NCBI GenBank assembly: GCA_050943495.1
Contig: JBMNPH010000022.1
Location: 1 to 28,391, forward strand
Reading direction: 5' to 3'
From: Merdivicinus sp050943495
Lineage (GTDB): Bacteria; Bacillota; Clostridia; Oscillospirales; Ruminococcaceae
DNA length: 28,391 nt
This document shows positions 7,969 through 16,092 of the stretch, in pieces. A model generated the notes under the pieces. It was not told the DNA's origin. It did not search any database and saw only the letters and a list, made by a program, of their open reading frames with translations. Position numbers and translations under genes: made by a program. The first letter of the stretch is position 1, and every line of letters begins with the position of its first letter.

Positions 7969-9249
7969 TTAGATGTTTTTAAAAAAAGCCATTGCAGTAT
8001 CCACGACTTTTTCCAAATCTGCTTGGGTGTGGGCAGTAGACAGAAAAATCGCCTCAAACTGGGAGGGGGCAAAATAAAAACCCTTGTCCAGCATATAAAG
8101 GAAATACTTGGCGAAGAGCGCTGTGTCGGAAGTTTTTGCGTCGGTGTAGTTGTGAACCGGATTTGGGGTGAAAAAGACACAGGACAAGGAACCTACACCG
8201 GTTATCGTTACCGGTGCGCCGGTTTCCGCTGCCATTTTCCGCATTTCCTGCCGGAAAAAATCGCCAAGGCCGTTGATTTTTTCATAAACAGCAGGCGTGT
8301 CTTTCAAAATGGTCAACTGAGTCAACCCCGCCGCCATAGCAACAGGATTTCCACTCAGAGTACCTGCCTGGTAAACGCTTCCCTTGGGGGAAATCATGCT
8401 CATCACATCCCGGCGTCCGGCATAAGCGCCCACCGGCATTCCAGCGCCGATAATTTTGCCAAAGGTTACCAAGTCCGCCCGAACGCCATAATATTCCTGA
8501 GCACCACCCAAAGCCAGTCGGAACCCGGTGATGACTTCATCAAAAATCAGCAGAGCGCCGTTTTTGTCGCAAAGCTCCCGCAAGCCTGCCAAAAATCCGG
8601 GAGCAGGCTCCACAACGCCCATGTTGGCAGCAACCGGTTCCACAATGACTGCCGCAACCTCGCCCTGGTTCTGGGCAAACAGTTCCTCCACACTGGAAAG
8701 ATCGTTGTAAACCGCCGTCAGCGTGTCAGCAGCGCAAGCTGCCGGAACACCGGCACTGTCGGGAATGCCGCTGGTCATAACCCCGGAGCCTGCTTTTACC
8801 AGCATAGCATCACTGTGGCCGTGATAGCATCCGGCAAACTTGATAATACGATTGCGCTTGGTGAATCCACGTGCCGCCCGAATGGCGCTCATAACCGCCT
8901 CAGTGCCGGAGTTAACCATACGAATCATTTCAATGTTGGGAACCATGGAGCAGATGAGTTTCGCCACTTCCACTTCAATTTCGGTAGCAGCACCAAAGCT
9001 CAAACCGTTTTGTGCAGCCTTGACAACCGCTTCCCGAACCGCCGGATGATTGTGCCCCAAAACCATGGGACCCCAGGAACCGACAAAGTCCACATATTCC
9101 CGTCCGTCAATGTCAAAAATCTTCGCCCCATCCGCCTTGGTAATCATTCGAGGGGTGCTCCCCACCGACTGAAAAGCCCGCACCGGGCTGTTTACTCCAC
9201 CAGGGATGTAATTCTGCGCTTCCGCAAAAATCTGTTCCGAACGTGTCAT
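7969..9249 (-). CDS. hemL: Glutamate-1-semialdehyde 2,1-aminomutase
   Basis: A PLP enzyme that converts glutamate-1-semialdehyde to 5-aminolevulinate, the last step of the C5 route. Full-length at 426 residues. The PLP lysine is K265 in TFGKIIGAGMP, with upstream NSGTEA (PLP phosphate region), YHGHSDAML and IFDEVITGFR all characteristic of the family, and GAYAGRRDVM after the lysine. Start ATG 9249 is directly next to the hemB stop with GGGAG inside the hemB end, so the two are coupled. It is the last gene of the riboswitch-led operon, and with hemA supplies the ALA consumed by the next enzymes. No anomaly seen. Confidence 0.97.
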   Translation of the reverse strand: MTRSEQIFAEAQNYIPGGVNSPVRAFQSVGSTPRMITKADGAKIFDIDGREYVDFVGSWGPMVLGHNHPAVREAVVKAAQNGLSFGAATEIEVEVAKLICSMVPNIEMIRMVNSGTEAVMSAIRAARGFTKRNRIIKFAGCYHGHSDAMLVKAGSGVMTSGIPDSAGVPAACAADTLTAVYNDLSSVEELFAQNQGEVAAVIVEPVAANMGVVEPAPGFLAGLRELCDKNGALLIFDEVITGFRLALGGAQEYYGVRADLVTFGKIIGAGMPVGAYAGRRDVMSMISPKGSVYQAGTLSGNPVAMAAGLTQLTILKDTPAVYEKINGLGDFFRQEMRKMAAETGAPVTITGVGSLSCVFFTPNPVHNYTDAKTSDTALFAKYFLYMLDKGFYFAPSQFEAIFLSTAHTQADLEKVVDTAMAFFKNI

Positions 9250-10242
9250 TTAACCGATTCTCCCTTCATCCATCCATTTGGCCAGTTCCTTGGCGTAATA
9301 GGTCAGCAGAATTCCGGCTCCAGCCCGGAAAACGCTGACCGCTTCCTCGCAAACCACCGCTGCCTCATCAATGAGACCCGCTTTTGCCGCCGCTTTAATC
9401 ATGGCGTATTCGCCGCTGACGCTGTATGCCGCTACCGGCAGGTCAAAATTATCCGCCACTTCCCGCACAATGTCCAGATAGCTCATGGCAGGCTTCACCA
9501 TGAGAATGTCGGCGCCTTCTTTTACATCTAACGCCGCCTCCTTCAGGGCTTCCTTCCGGTTGTGGAAATCCATCTGATAGCCTTTGCGGTCCCCGAAAGA
9601 GGGGGCGGAACCGGCTGCATCCCGGAACGGGCCGTAAAAAGCGGAGGAATATTTCACCGCGTAAGACATAATTGGGGTGGAAACAAAACCGTTTTTATCC
9701 AATTTCTGGCGAATAGCCAAAATTCGTCCATCCATCATGTCGGAAGGAGCCACCATATCAGCGCCTGCCTGCACATGGGAAAGAGCAGTTTTGGCAATCA
9801 AGGGCAGAGTCTTGTCGTTGTCTACCTCATGGTCACAAAGGATACCACAATGTCCATGGGAAGTATATTCGCACATGCAAACATCGGTAATCAGGTAAAG
9901 TTCGGGATAATGCTCCTTGGCAAACCGCAAAGCCCGCTGGACAACGCCGTCCTCAGCGTAAGCCTGGGAACCCACTTCATCCTTATGATCTGGGATGCCG
10001 AACAACATGACATTCTGAACACCGGCCTTGGCCACATCTTCCAGAATGTCCCCCAGCCGATCCACAGAACAGCGCATCTGACCGTCCAGAGAAGGGATTG
10101 GTTCCAGAATATTCTTTCCGTCCCGAACAAACATGGGGTAAATCAGGGAAGATTTGGAAACCCTGGTTTCCCGAACCATGGAACGAATTAAGGGATTGCC
10201 CCGCAGACGACGGGGACGTTCCAGCATTTGCGAAAAATCCAT
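9250..10242 (-). CDS. hemB: Porphobilinogen synthase (ALA dehydratase)
   Basis: Condenses two ALA molecules to porphobilinogen in the cytoplasm. 330 residues, the family's usual length. The Schiff-base lysines are K197 (YAVKYSSAFYGPF) and K250 (MVKPAMSYLD). The cysteine triad C122, C124 and C132 (DVCMCEYTSHGHCG) marks the zinc-dependent class rather than the magnesium/Asp class. GAGGT lies before the ATG. It follows the HemC-CobA-HemD gene by 21 bases and touches hemL. Identity is secure. Confidence 0.97.
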   Translation of the reverse strand: MDFSQMLERPRRLRGNPLIRSMVRETRVSKSSLIYPMFVRDGKNILEPIPSLDGQMRCSVDRLGDILEDVAKAGVQNVMLFGIPDHKDEVGSQAYAEDGVVQRALRFAKEHYPELYLITDVCMCEYTSHGHCGILCDHEVDNDKTLPLIAKTALSHVQAGADMVAPSDMMDGRILAIRQKLDKNGFVSTPIMSYAVKYSSAFYGPFRDAAGSAPSFGDRKGYQMDFHNRKEALKEAALDVKEGADILMVKPAMSYLDIVREVADNFDLPVAAYSVSGEYAMIKAAAKAGLIDEAAVVCEEAVSVFRAGAGILLTYYAKELAKWMDEGRIG

Positions 10243-10263
10243 TGTAAAGACCTCTTTTCTAAA

Positions 10264-12636
10264 TCACACCGCAGAATTGCGGTTATAATCCACTAATTTT
10301 TCCACCATGGAATCCATGGTAGCGGCATCGGAAACCAATACCTGCATTCCAGCTTCCCGGGCTTTTTTTGCGGTCTGTTCCCCAATGCAGAGAGCGTGAA
10401 CTTTGGAAAAATCCATTCCCTCCGCCCGGCGGACAAATCCTTCCACCGTGGAACCGCTGGTAAAGGCCGCGAAATCTTTCGGCCCCGTGAAGAATTCCTC
10501 CGGAGAAAGAACTCCGTCCTCCCGGAAAACTGTCCGGTAAAGAGGAACCTCCTCAAAATCCCGTTCAGCCTGCCGGAGTATTTCCGGCAAGTTTGTGGAA
10601 GCGGTTTCCGCCCGGATTAACAGGATTTTTCCCGGTTCGTTAGCCAGCATTTCGCCCAGATGCGCCCCGTCATAGGTTGCCGGAACCGCATCCGCCCGGA
10701 TTCCACGTTCCCGTAAAGCCGCCGCCGTGGCGGAACCAACCGCCGCGATTTTGATACCACTCAACGCCCGGATATCCAGTTCATTTGCCAGTAATTCCTC
10801 AAAGAAAATCCGTACGCCCGCCGGACTGGTGAGGGTGAGCCAGCCAAATTCAGCAATTCGGGACAACACCTCCCGCAAAGGCGTGTTGTCGGGAATGGCG
10901 ACAGTCTCAATGGAGGGAATTTCGGCCACCTCCGCCCCCAACGCCGTCAACTTAGCTGTCAGCACCGACGCCGATTCCTGGGGCCGTGTCACCAACACCC
11001 GGACACCACCCAAAGGCCGTTTTTCCGCCCAGGCAAACTGCTCGCTGTATGCGCACACTTTTCCCACTACAATAATGGCTGGAGACTCAATCCCCGCCTG
11101 CCGGGTGTCTGCCTCAATTTTGTTTAAAGTGGAAACAACCTTCCGCTGATGAGCGGTAGTGCCTTTTTCCAAAACAGCAGCCGGCGTTTCCGGATCCATT
11201 CCGGCACCCATCAAACCTTCCGCAATATCGCCTAAAGCGGAAAGCCCCATCAAAAATACCAGAGTCGCGTTGAGAGAAACTAACGCTTTAAAATCAATGG
11301 AAGGGCCTTCCCCCTTGCGGGTGTGGCCAGTAATCACATGGAAAGAGGAGGTGCAATCCCGGTGGGTTACTGGGATTCCGTTGTAAGCCGGAACTGCCAC
11401 AGCTGAGGTAATACCGGGAACAACCTCAAAGGGAACGTTGTTCTCAATGAGGAGTTCCAATTCCTCACCGCCACGTCCGAATACAAAGGGATCGCCGCCT
11501 TTCAAGCGCACAACCCGTTTGCCTTCCAACGCCTTTTCCAAAAGAATTTCGTTGATCCGCCACTGAGGAACCGGGTGATTCCCGGACTTTTTGCCCACAT
11601 CAATAGCCTCAGCAGTCCGCGGAATACATGCCAGAATTCCAGGTCCTACCAGCCGGTCGTAAACAACTACTTCCGCTTGTTCCAACAAAGCCTGTCCTTT
11701 GACTGTAAACAATCCTGGATCTCCGGGGCCAGCGCCTACCAGCCAGACCTTGCCGGCTCTGCCCGCCATTTTCTTGGCAAGACGGACGCCCAGAATTTCC
11801 GCGTCCTCCATTTTTCCAGTGATTTTGTCCACCAGTCCTTCCCCGGTTTCCGGGTGAGGATACAGTCCAGTCAACGTGATTTCACTACCAGATACAACAG
11901 AAAAAGCAGCAACGGGCGAACTGCATCCACCGTCCAATTCCCGAACAAAAGCCCGCTCCGCCAGAGCAGAAGCCCGTGCCACCGGGTCATCGGCGGATTT
12001 TAAGAAGTCATAATCCCCGTCTTTCCGGCCTTGGATGACTAAAATTCCCTGTCCTGCCGCCGGAATCATCTCCTCCGGCTCCAGATACCGGCTCACCCGG
12101 TTAGAAAGCTCCATCCGATCAAGCCCCGCAGCCGCCAGAATCAAAGCGTCATATTCCCTCGCATCCAATTTCGCAAGCCGGGTAATAATATTTCCCCGCA
12201 CCGGTTTTACCGTGCATTCCGGATACAATTTTTTTAACTGAAGAACACGCCGAGCACTGGAACAGCCGATCACCATTCCCGGCAAAAGGGACTGGTTTCC
12301 TTCCCGCAGGATCACCGCGTCCCGAGGATCACCCCGTTTTGCGAAAGCCAGCAGGGGCAGATCTTCCGGTACTTCCATAGGAACATCCTTAAGGCTGTGT
12401 ACGGTGATATCCACTTCCCCAGCCCGCAGAGCCCGATCCAGCTCCTTAACAAAAAGTCCTTTTCCTCCAACTTTATCCAGCGTCCGGTCCAGGATTTTGT
12501 CACCGGTAGTTTTCATAGTAACCAGTTCAAAGGTGATTTCGGGGTGTGCTTCTTCAATCTGGTGCAGCACCAGCCATGTCTGAGCAACCGCCAGAGCGCT
12601 TTCCCGGCTGCCAACCCGAATGATACGTTTTTCCAT
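10264..12636 (-). CDS. hemC-cobA-hemD: Triple fusion HemC-CobA-HemD: hydroxymethylbilane synthase, uroporphyrinogen-III methyltransferase and uroporphyrinogen-III synthase
   Basis: One 790-residue polypeptide carries three consecutive enzymes taking porphobilinogen to precorrin-2. Residues 1 to about 293 are hydroxymethylbilane synthase (IRVGSRESALA at the N-terminus, HSLKDVP near 80, cofactor Cys C238 in LDGGCSSPVAAFS). Residues about 296-540 are the SAM-dependent uroporphyrinogen-III C2/C7 methyltransferase (GAGPGDPGLFT, RLKGGDPFVFGRGGEE, VVPGITSA, PVTHRD). Residues about 543-790 are uroporphyrinogen-III synthase (VRVLVTRPQ, LTSPAGV, AFTSGSTVEGF, CIGEQTA). CobA-HemD fusions are common in Clostridia; addition of HemC is less usual. 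Start at 12636 chosen over Met 12657 because AGGGA precedes it and it clears the upstream stop by one base. All key residues are present, so all three activities are probably live. Confidence 0.95.
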   Translation of the reverse strand: MEKRIIRVGSRESALAVAQTWLVLHQIEEAHPEITFELVTMKTTGDKILDRTLDKVGGKGLFVKELDRALRAGEVDITVHSLKDVPMEVPEDLPLLAFAKRGDPRDAVILREGNQSLLPGMVIGCSSARRVLQLKKLYPECTVKPVRGNIITRLAKLDAREYDALILAAAGLDRMELSNRVSRYLEPEEMIPAAGQGILVIQGRKDGDYDFLKSADDPVARASALAERAFVRELDGGCSSPVAAFSVVSGSEITLTGLYPHPETGEGLVDKITGKMEDAEILGVRLAKKMAGRAGKVWLVGAGPGDPGLFTVKGQALLEQAEVVVYDRLVGPGILACIPRTAEAIDVGKKSGNHPVPQWRINEILLEKALEGKRVVRLKGGDPFVFGRGGEELELLIENNVPFEVVPGITSAVAVPAYNGIPVTHRDCTSSFHVITGHTRKGEGPSIDFKALVSLNATLVFLMGLSALGDIAEGLMGAGMDPETPAAVLEKGTTAHQRKVVSTLNKIEADTRQAGIESPAIIVVGKVCAYSEQFAWAEKRPLGGVRVLVTRPQESASVLTAKLTALGAEVAEIPSIETVAIPDNTPLREVLSRIAEFGWLTLTSPAGVRIFFEELLANELDIRALSGIKIAAVGSATAAALRERGIRADAVPATYDGAHLGEMLANEPGKILLIRAETASTNLPEILRQAERDFEEVPLYRTVFREDGVLSPEEFFTGPKDFAAFTSGSTVEGFVRRAEGMDFSKVHALCIGEQTAKKAREAGMQVLVSDAATMDSMVEKLVDYNRNSAV

Positions 12637-12637
12637 G

Positions 12638-13108
12638 TTATTCCCTGCTTTCCGCAAATTTTCTCAAACAATCCCGCACAGCGGCGGTTACCCGTTTCGC
12701 CAGCCCGTGATCGGTTCCGCTGGCGGTAATTCCGGCTACCACCGGGCCTTCCCGAGCGATTCCCGGGAAATAAAAGGAGGATTCCTCCTTGCAGTCCGCT
12801 ATACTGACGGGGATTTTTGCGGCCACTGCCTCCAAATAGACCTGATGATTTACATCTCGCTCATCAACGGCGGATACCGCCAACCGGGAACCTGCCAGAT
12901 CACCGGCATGGTAGGCACGTCTTTCCAGCTGAATCCGCCCTTCTTTGGCAAGCTGTTCCAATTCCCCGCAAACCTCCGGCGCGATCACCGTAATCGCCGC
13001 ACCGAAGGGTAACAAGCTTTTCACCCGGCGGCAGGCGATGGTTCCTGCACCGATGACGGTAACTTTTTCCCCGGATAGGGAAATAAAAATGGGAAAATAC
13101 GGTTCCAT
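12638..13108 (-). CDS. Precorrin-2 dehydrogenase (short SirC/CysG-N type)
   Basis: NAD-dependent oxidation of precorrin-2 to sirohydrochlorin. The Rossmann motif VTVIGAGTIACRRV is near the N-terminus, followed by LLPFGAAITVIAP, the conserved VSAVDERDVNHQVYLEA segment and the DCKEESSFYFPGIAREGPVVAGITASG stretch of Met8p/CysG-N/SirC proteins. At 156 residues it is shorter than the roughly 200-residue SirC/Met8p proteins: it ends soon after the ALAKRV-like helix and lacks most of the C-terminal helical domain that in Met8p and CysG also supports metal chelation. Chelation is then presumably done only by CbiK. Met 13108 is preferred over Met 13126 because GAGGGG directly precedes it. Between hemA and the triple fusion. 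Confidence 0.88.
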   Translation of the reverse strand: MEPYFPIFISLSGEKVTVIGAGTIACRRVKSLLPFGAAITVIAPEVCGELEQLAKEGRIQLERRAYHAGDLAGSRLAVSAVDERDVNHQVYLEAVAAKIPVSIADCKEESSFYFPGIAREGPVVAGITASGTDHGLAKRVTAAVRDCLRKFAESRE

Positions 13109-13127
13109 AGCACCCCTCTTTTCCATT

Positions 13128-14339
13128 TTATTCTACCATATCCAGCGCCTTTAAGCAATCCCGCAAAAGCTCCGGCGGCAGGGTTTCCCGCAGGCCAAAC
13201 AGAAGGTGTGCCACGGTTTTTTCAGCATGGTGGTCAATCTGTTCCCACAATTTGTCCCGCTGTTCCGCCGGCAGATGCATGGAGTGAACGCATTTTTCCA
13301 TGCGGTTTGCCATATCCTCCGCTGCTTTGCGGCTGATCTGCTGAATATAGGGAACCGCCTCCCGGAAATGATACCACTTCTCAAACTCGTCCTGATATTC
13401 TCGGAGAATTTTTTCAGCCTCAGCCATAGCCTCCCCATTTTCCGCTTCCGGCCCGGAGAATCCCAGCTGGTCAATGTCCCAAACCTTTACGCCTGGGATA
13501 TCGCTGACCAATGGATCAATGTCCCGGGGCACTGCCAAATCCACAAAAATGGATGGAAACCGATTCAGAAGCAGCACCGAACCAGCATGCACCGTGTAAT
13601 GAGGACTGGCTGTGGCGCTGACAACGGCATCTACCTGCTTTATCACTGCGTACCGTTCCTCATAGGAAACCGCTATACAGCCTTCCGGCACCGAAGCTCC
13701 ACCATGCTTGTATTGACGCAGAGTCATGAGTACTTCCGCCCCGGCACTGTGCAGCTTTTCCGCCGCCAGCTGCCCCATAGCACCGTTGCCGATCACCAGA
13801 ATTTTCTTTCCGTCAAAATCGCCCCATACGTTTTCCAGAAGTTCCAAAGTACTTTCTGCCGCACCCCGATGCACCGCTGTCAGCCGAACCTGAGTTTTCA
13901 CCTTTTTGGCGGCTGTCACCGCCGTCCGGAACAGATTGTCCAAAACCGGGCCGCTGGTTTTCAGTTCCCGGGCCAAATCCCCCGCATCGCCGATTTGGGT
14001 GATAATCTGATCCTCCCCAAACAGCCGGGAATTCATGCCGCAGGCGGTTTTCAGCAGATGTTCCACCGCCTCGGAACCCTGCCGCACAGAAATAACGCCG
14101 GAATATTGCTCTGGCTCCACCCCTTTCAAACGGCAGAGAATGTCCAAAGGACTTTCAACAGTGCCGTCCAGCCAAAGCTCGGTACGATTGCAGGTGGACA
14201 GAATGACGCAGCCTGTTGCGCCGAACTCCTCCCGCACCCGTTTCATGGCTTCTTCCGCCGCCGACTTGGTAAAGGAAAACAGTTCCCGAGTTTCCACCCC
14301 GGCTCTGCTATGGTCAATGCCAGCCATTTTGATATCCAA
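13128..14339 (-). CDS. hemA: Glutamyl-tRNA reductase, TTG start
   Basis: NADPH-dependent reduction of glutamyl-tRNA(Glu) to glutamate-1-semialdehyde, the committed step of ALA synthesis. 403 residues, near the usual length. The catalytic cysteine is C50 in STCNRTEL; GMNSRLFGEDQI, the VRLTAVHRGAAES segment, the Rossmann motif ILVIGNGAMGQLAAE and FVDLAVPRDIDP are all diagnostic. The C-terminal helical dimerisation domain is complete. The initiation codon is TTG (not ATG), with a strong AGGGGG eight bases upstream, which may keep expression moderate. The gene is 20 bases after the cbiE-cbiT stop. It has no own riboswitch and depends on the operon leader unless an internal promoter exists. Confidence 0.96.
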   Translation of the reverse strand: MDIKMAGIDHSRAGVETRELFSFTKSAAEEAMKRVREEFGATGCVILSTCNRTELWLDGTVESPLDILCRLKGVEPEQYSGVISVRQGSEAVEHLLKTACGMNSRLFGEDQIITQIGDAGDLARELKTSGPVLDNLFRTAVTAAKKVKTQVRLTAVHRGAAESTLELLENVWGDFDGKKILVIGNGAMGQLAAEKLHSAGAEVLMTLRQYKHGGASVPEGCIAVSYEERYAVIKQVDAVVSATASPHYTVHAGSVLLLNRFPSIFVDLAVPRDIDPLVSDIPGVKVWDIDQLGFSGPEAENGEAMAEAEKILREYQDEFEKWYHFREAVPYIQQISRKAAEDMANRMEKCVHSMHLPAEQRDKLWEQIDHHAEKTVAHLLFGLRETLPPELLRDCLKALDMVE

Positions 14340-14359
14340 TGAAAAGTCCCCCTGTAGGT

Positions 14360-15577
14360 TTATAAATTGGCGGAAAACTGTCCGCTGATGAGATACACCG
14401 GATTCTGTCCCATCATCAAATGGTAAGCCCCGGCTTCTTTCGCCCGAGCCGCCATAATTTGGGAAATCTCGGTATTCTGCAACTGAAATTTTGCAAAGCA
14501 GTCAATGGCCTGTGCCAGCGTTTCCAAGGAAATTGCGCTGACCACAACCTTCGCCGCCGGATTTTTCTTCTGAATACCCGCAAAAATTTCCGGCATATTC
14601 CCGGTGCTTCCCCCGATAAACACGGCATCGGGAGCAGGCAAATTGTCCAGCGCATCCGGCGCCGCTCCCTCCACGGGAACCAGGTTCCAGGCCCCGAATT
14701 TTTCCCGGTTCTGGTGAATCAGTTCCACTGCCTCCGGCTTCATTTCCACGGCATACACCGTGCCGCCGGGATTGGCCAAAGCCGCTTCCACCGAAACAGA
14801 ACCGGTTCCGGCTCCCACGTCCCAGATAATTCCGCCGGGTTTTGTCCTTATAAGAGAAACAGCGGCACAACGCACCTCAAACTTGGTCATGGGCACTTTC
14901 GCCCGAATAAATTCCTCGTCTGGGATACCGTGAGTCGAAAATTTCGGCTGTACCGGATGCGGATTTTCCACCAGCATCACAGAAAGACTGTCGAAATTTT
15001 GACCGGCAAGCTCCTCCGCCTTACCGGTGACAATCCGCTCCTCCGGATAGGAAAGCCGCTCCCCAGCGTGTACTGTCAGCTGCCCCAAACCGGCTTCACA
15101 AAGTTCTTGGCAAATGGAAGAAACCGGCCGGGTACTTCCGGTCAGCAGAAAAGTTTTCCGGTTCGTCCGAATGATGGGAAGAATATCGTCCTCCCGGCCG
15201 TGAGCGCTGACCCAGCGAACATCGTCCCAACTGACCCCAAGTTTCGCACAAAAGTAAACGAGGGAGCTGATTCCCGGCAGAAATCGAACGGAATAGCCGG
15301 AAAGAACCTCCGGTAATTTTTTTGCACCGCTGTAAAAACCCACATCCCCGGACATCAGGACACAGATTTGAGAAAAATCCGGGTGTTCCTCCACAATCCG
15401 CCGAATGTCCTCCGGCAAAACCGCGGGAAAAGACGGCTTTCCAAGGTGCGAAAAGCTCTGGAGCATCCGGGATGCTCCAACGAGCGCGTCCGCTTGCTCC
15501 ACTGCTTTCCGTACCTCTATGGTCATGGTATCCGGATTTCCCAAGCCGATTCCAACCACGGTAATATTGGGTTTCAT
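14360..15577 (-). CDS. cbiET (cobL): CbiE-CbiT fusion: cobalt-precorrin-7 C5-methyltransferase / cobalt-precorrin-6B C15-methyltransferase (decarboxylating)
   Basis: Two methyltransferases in one 405-residue chain adding methyls at C5 and C15 and decarboxylating the ring-C acetate of cobalt-precorrin-6B. Residues 1 to about 205 are a tetrapyrrole methylase fold (TVVGIGLGNPDTMT, CVLMSGDVGFYSGA, FLPGISSLVYF), i.e. CbiE. Residues about 215-405 are a Rossmann SAM methyltransferase with motif I WDVGAGTGSVSVEAAL at 252-267 and acidic loop AVEMKPEA, i.e. CbiT. The linker contains THGIPDEEFI, typical of the CbiT start. This matches CobL architecture but within an anaerobic pathway operon. The start overlaps the stop of the split-barrel gene (ATGA at 15574-15577), so the two are translationally coupled. 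Confidence 0.95.
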   Translation of the reverse strand: MKPNITVVGIGLGNPDTMTIEVRKAVEQADALVGASRMLQSFSHLGKPSFPAVLPEDIRRIVEEHPDFSQICVLMSGDVGFYSGAKKLPEVLSGYSVRFLPGISSLVYFCAKLGVSWDDVRWVSAHGREDDILPIIRTNRKTFLLTGSTRPVSSICQELCEAGLGQLTVHAGERLSYPEERIVTGKAEELAGQNFDSLSVMLVENPHPVQPKFSTHGIPDEEFIRAKVPMTKFEVRCAAVSLIRTKPGGIIWDVGAGTGSVSVEAALANPGGTVYAVEMKPEAVELIHQNREKFGAWNLVPVEGAAPDALDNLPAPDAVFIGGSTGNMPEIFAGIQKKNPAAKVVVSAISLETLAQAIDCFAKFQLQNTEISQIMAARAKEAGAYHLMMGQNPVYLISGQFSANL

Positions 15578-16092
15578 GCCTTTTCCTCGCTTTCTGTTTG
15601 AACCAATTTCGGCTGCCGCATTTTCGCCGTAAAATCTTTCACATTGATGCAGTAAAGATTAGCGGCATCCAGGTGGCTTTTCATAAAATCCGTCGGTGCA
15701 CCGGGATCCAGATGTTCCATCAGAAGGGTTAATCCCCGGATTTTTTCCTCGTCCGACTCCAGTTTCCGGACTGTGCCAGTTCCCATAATGCTGCGATATG
15801 CCATGGAATATCCACAAGCATAATCTCCCCGAATTAAGCCATCCTCACAATCCAATTCCACCGCCACCTGGGAACATCCGGCAAACGTCTCTGCCTTCCG
15901 GCCTTCTTTGGCGGAATGGATGTATAGGCGGATAGATCCCCCGGGGATATATTCATATCCAAAGTTCAAAGGAACAATGAAGATTCCGTCCTCATCTTGA
16001 AGCCCCAGCCGAACTACGGTACAGTCTTCCAGAATCTGCTGAATCAAAGCCGGATCGATCACTTCCCGCTTACCGAGACGCATTTTTCTCAT
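15574..16092 (-). CDS. FMN-binding split-barrel protein of the pyridoxamine-5'-phosphate-oxidase/NimA-like family
   Basis: A 172-residue protein with the split-barrel pattern of PNPOx-like and NimA nitroreductase-like proteins: CTVVRLGLQDEDGIFIVPLNFGYEY, then LYIHSAKEGRKAETF, VAVELDC and RSIMGTGTVRKL. It likely binds FMN (or heme/F420 in distant relatives) and is cytoplasmic. AAAGGAG supports ATG 16092. It is wedged between cbiD (23-base overlap) and cbiE-cbiT (4-base overlap), so it is translated as part of the corrin pathway. The pathway needs a precorrin-6A reductase between CbiD and CbiE/T, and no CbiJ is present in this window; this protein sits in exactly that place. A CobR-like corrin reductase or flavin reductase role is another option. 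Family call good; role is inference. Confidence 0.8.
   Translation of the reverse strand: MRKMRLGKREVIDPALIQQILEDCTVVRLGLQDEDGIFIVPLNFGYEYIPGGSIRLYIHSAKEGRKAETFAGCSQVAVELDCEDGLIRGDYACGYSMAYRSIMGTGTVRKLESDEEKIRGLTLLMEHLDPGAPTDFMKSHLDAANLYCINVKDFTAKMRQPKLVQTESEEKA

Noticed and set aside
7837..9531. A 564-codon open frame on the plus strand opposite hemL and hemB
   Set aside because: It is antisense to two secure genes, has a residue composition rich in His, Arg and Asn without any domain, and shares the terminator hairpin; a shadow of GC-rich codon use.
13206..14342. A 378-codon open frame on the plus strand opposite hemA
   Set aside because: Antisense to glutamyl-tRNA reductase, no recognisable fold and no ribosome binding site.
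14420..15316. A 298-codon plus-strand open frame opposite cbiE-cbiT
   Set aside because: Same reasoning: basic, low-complexity translation antisense to a conserved fusion.
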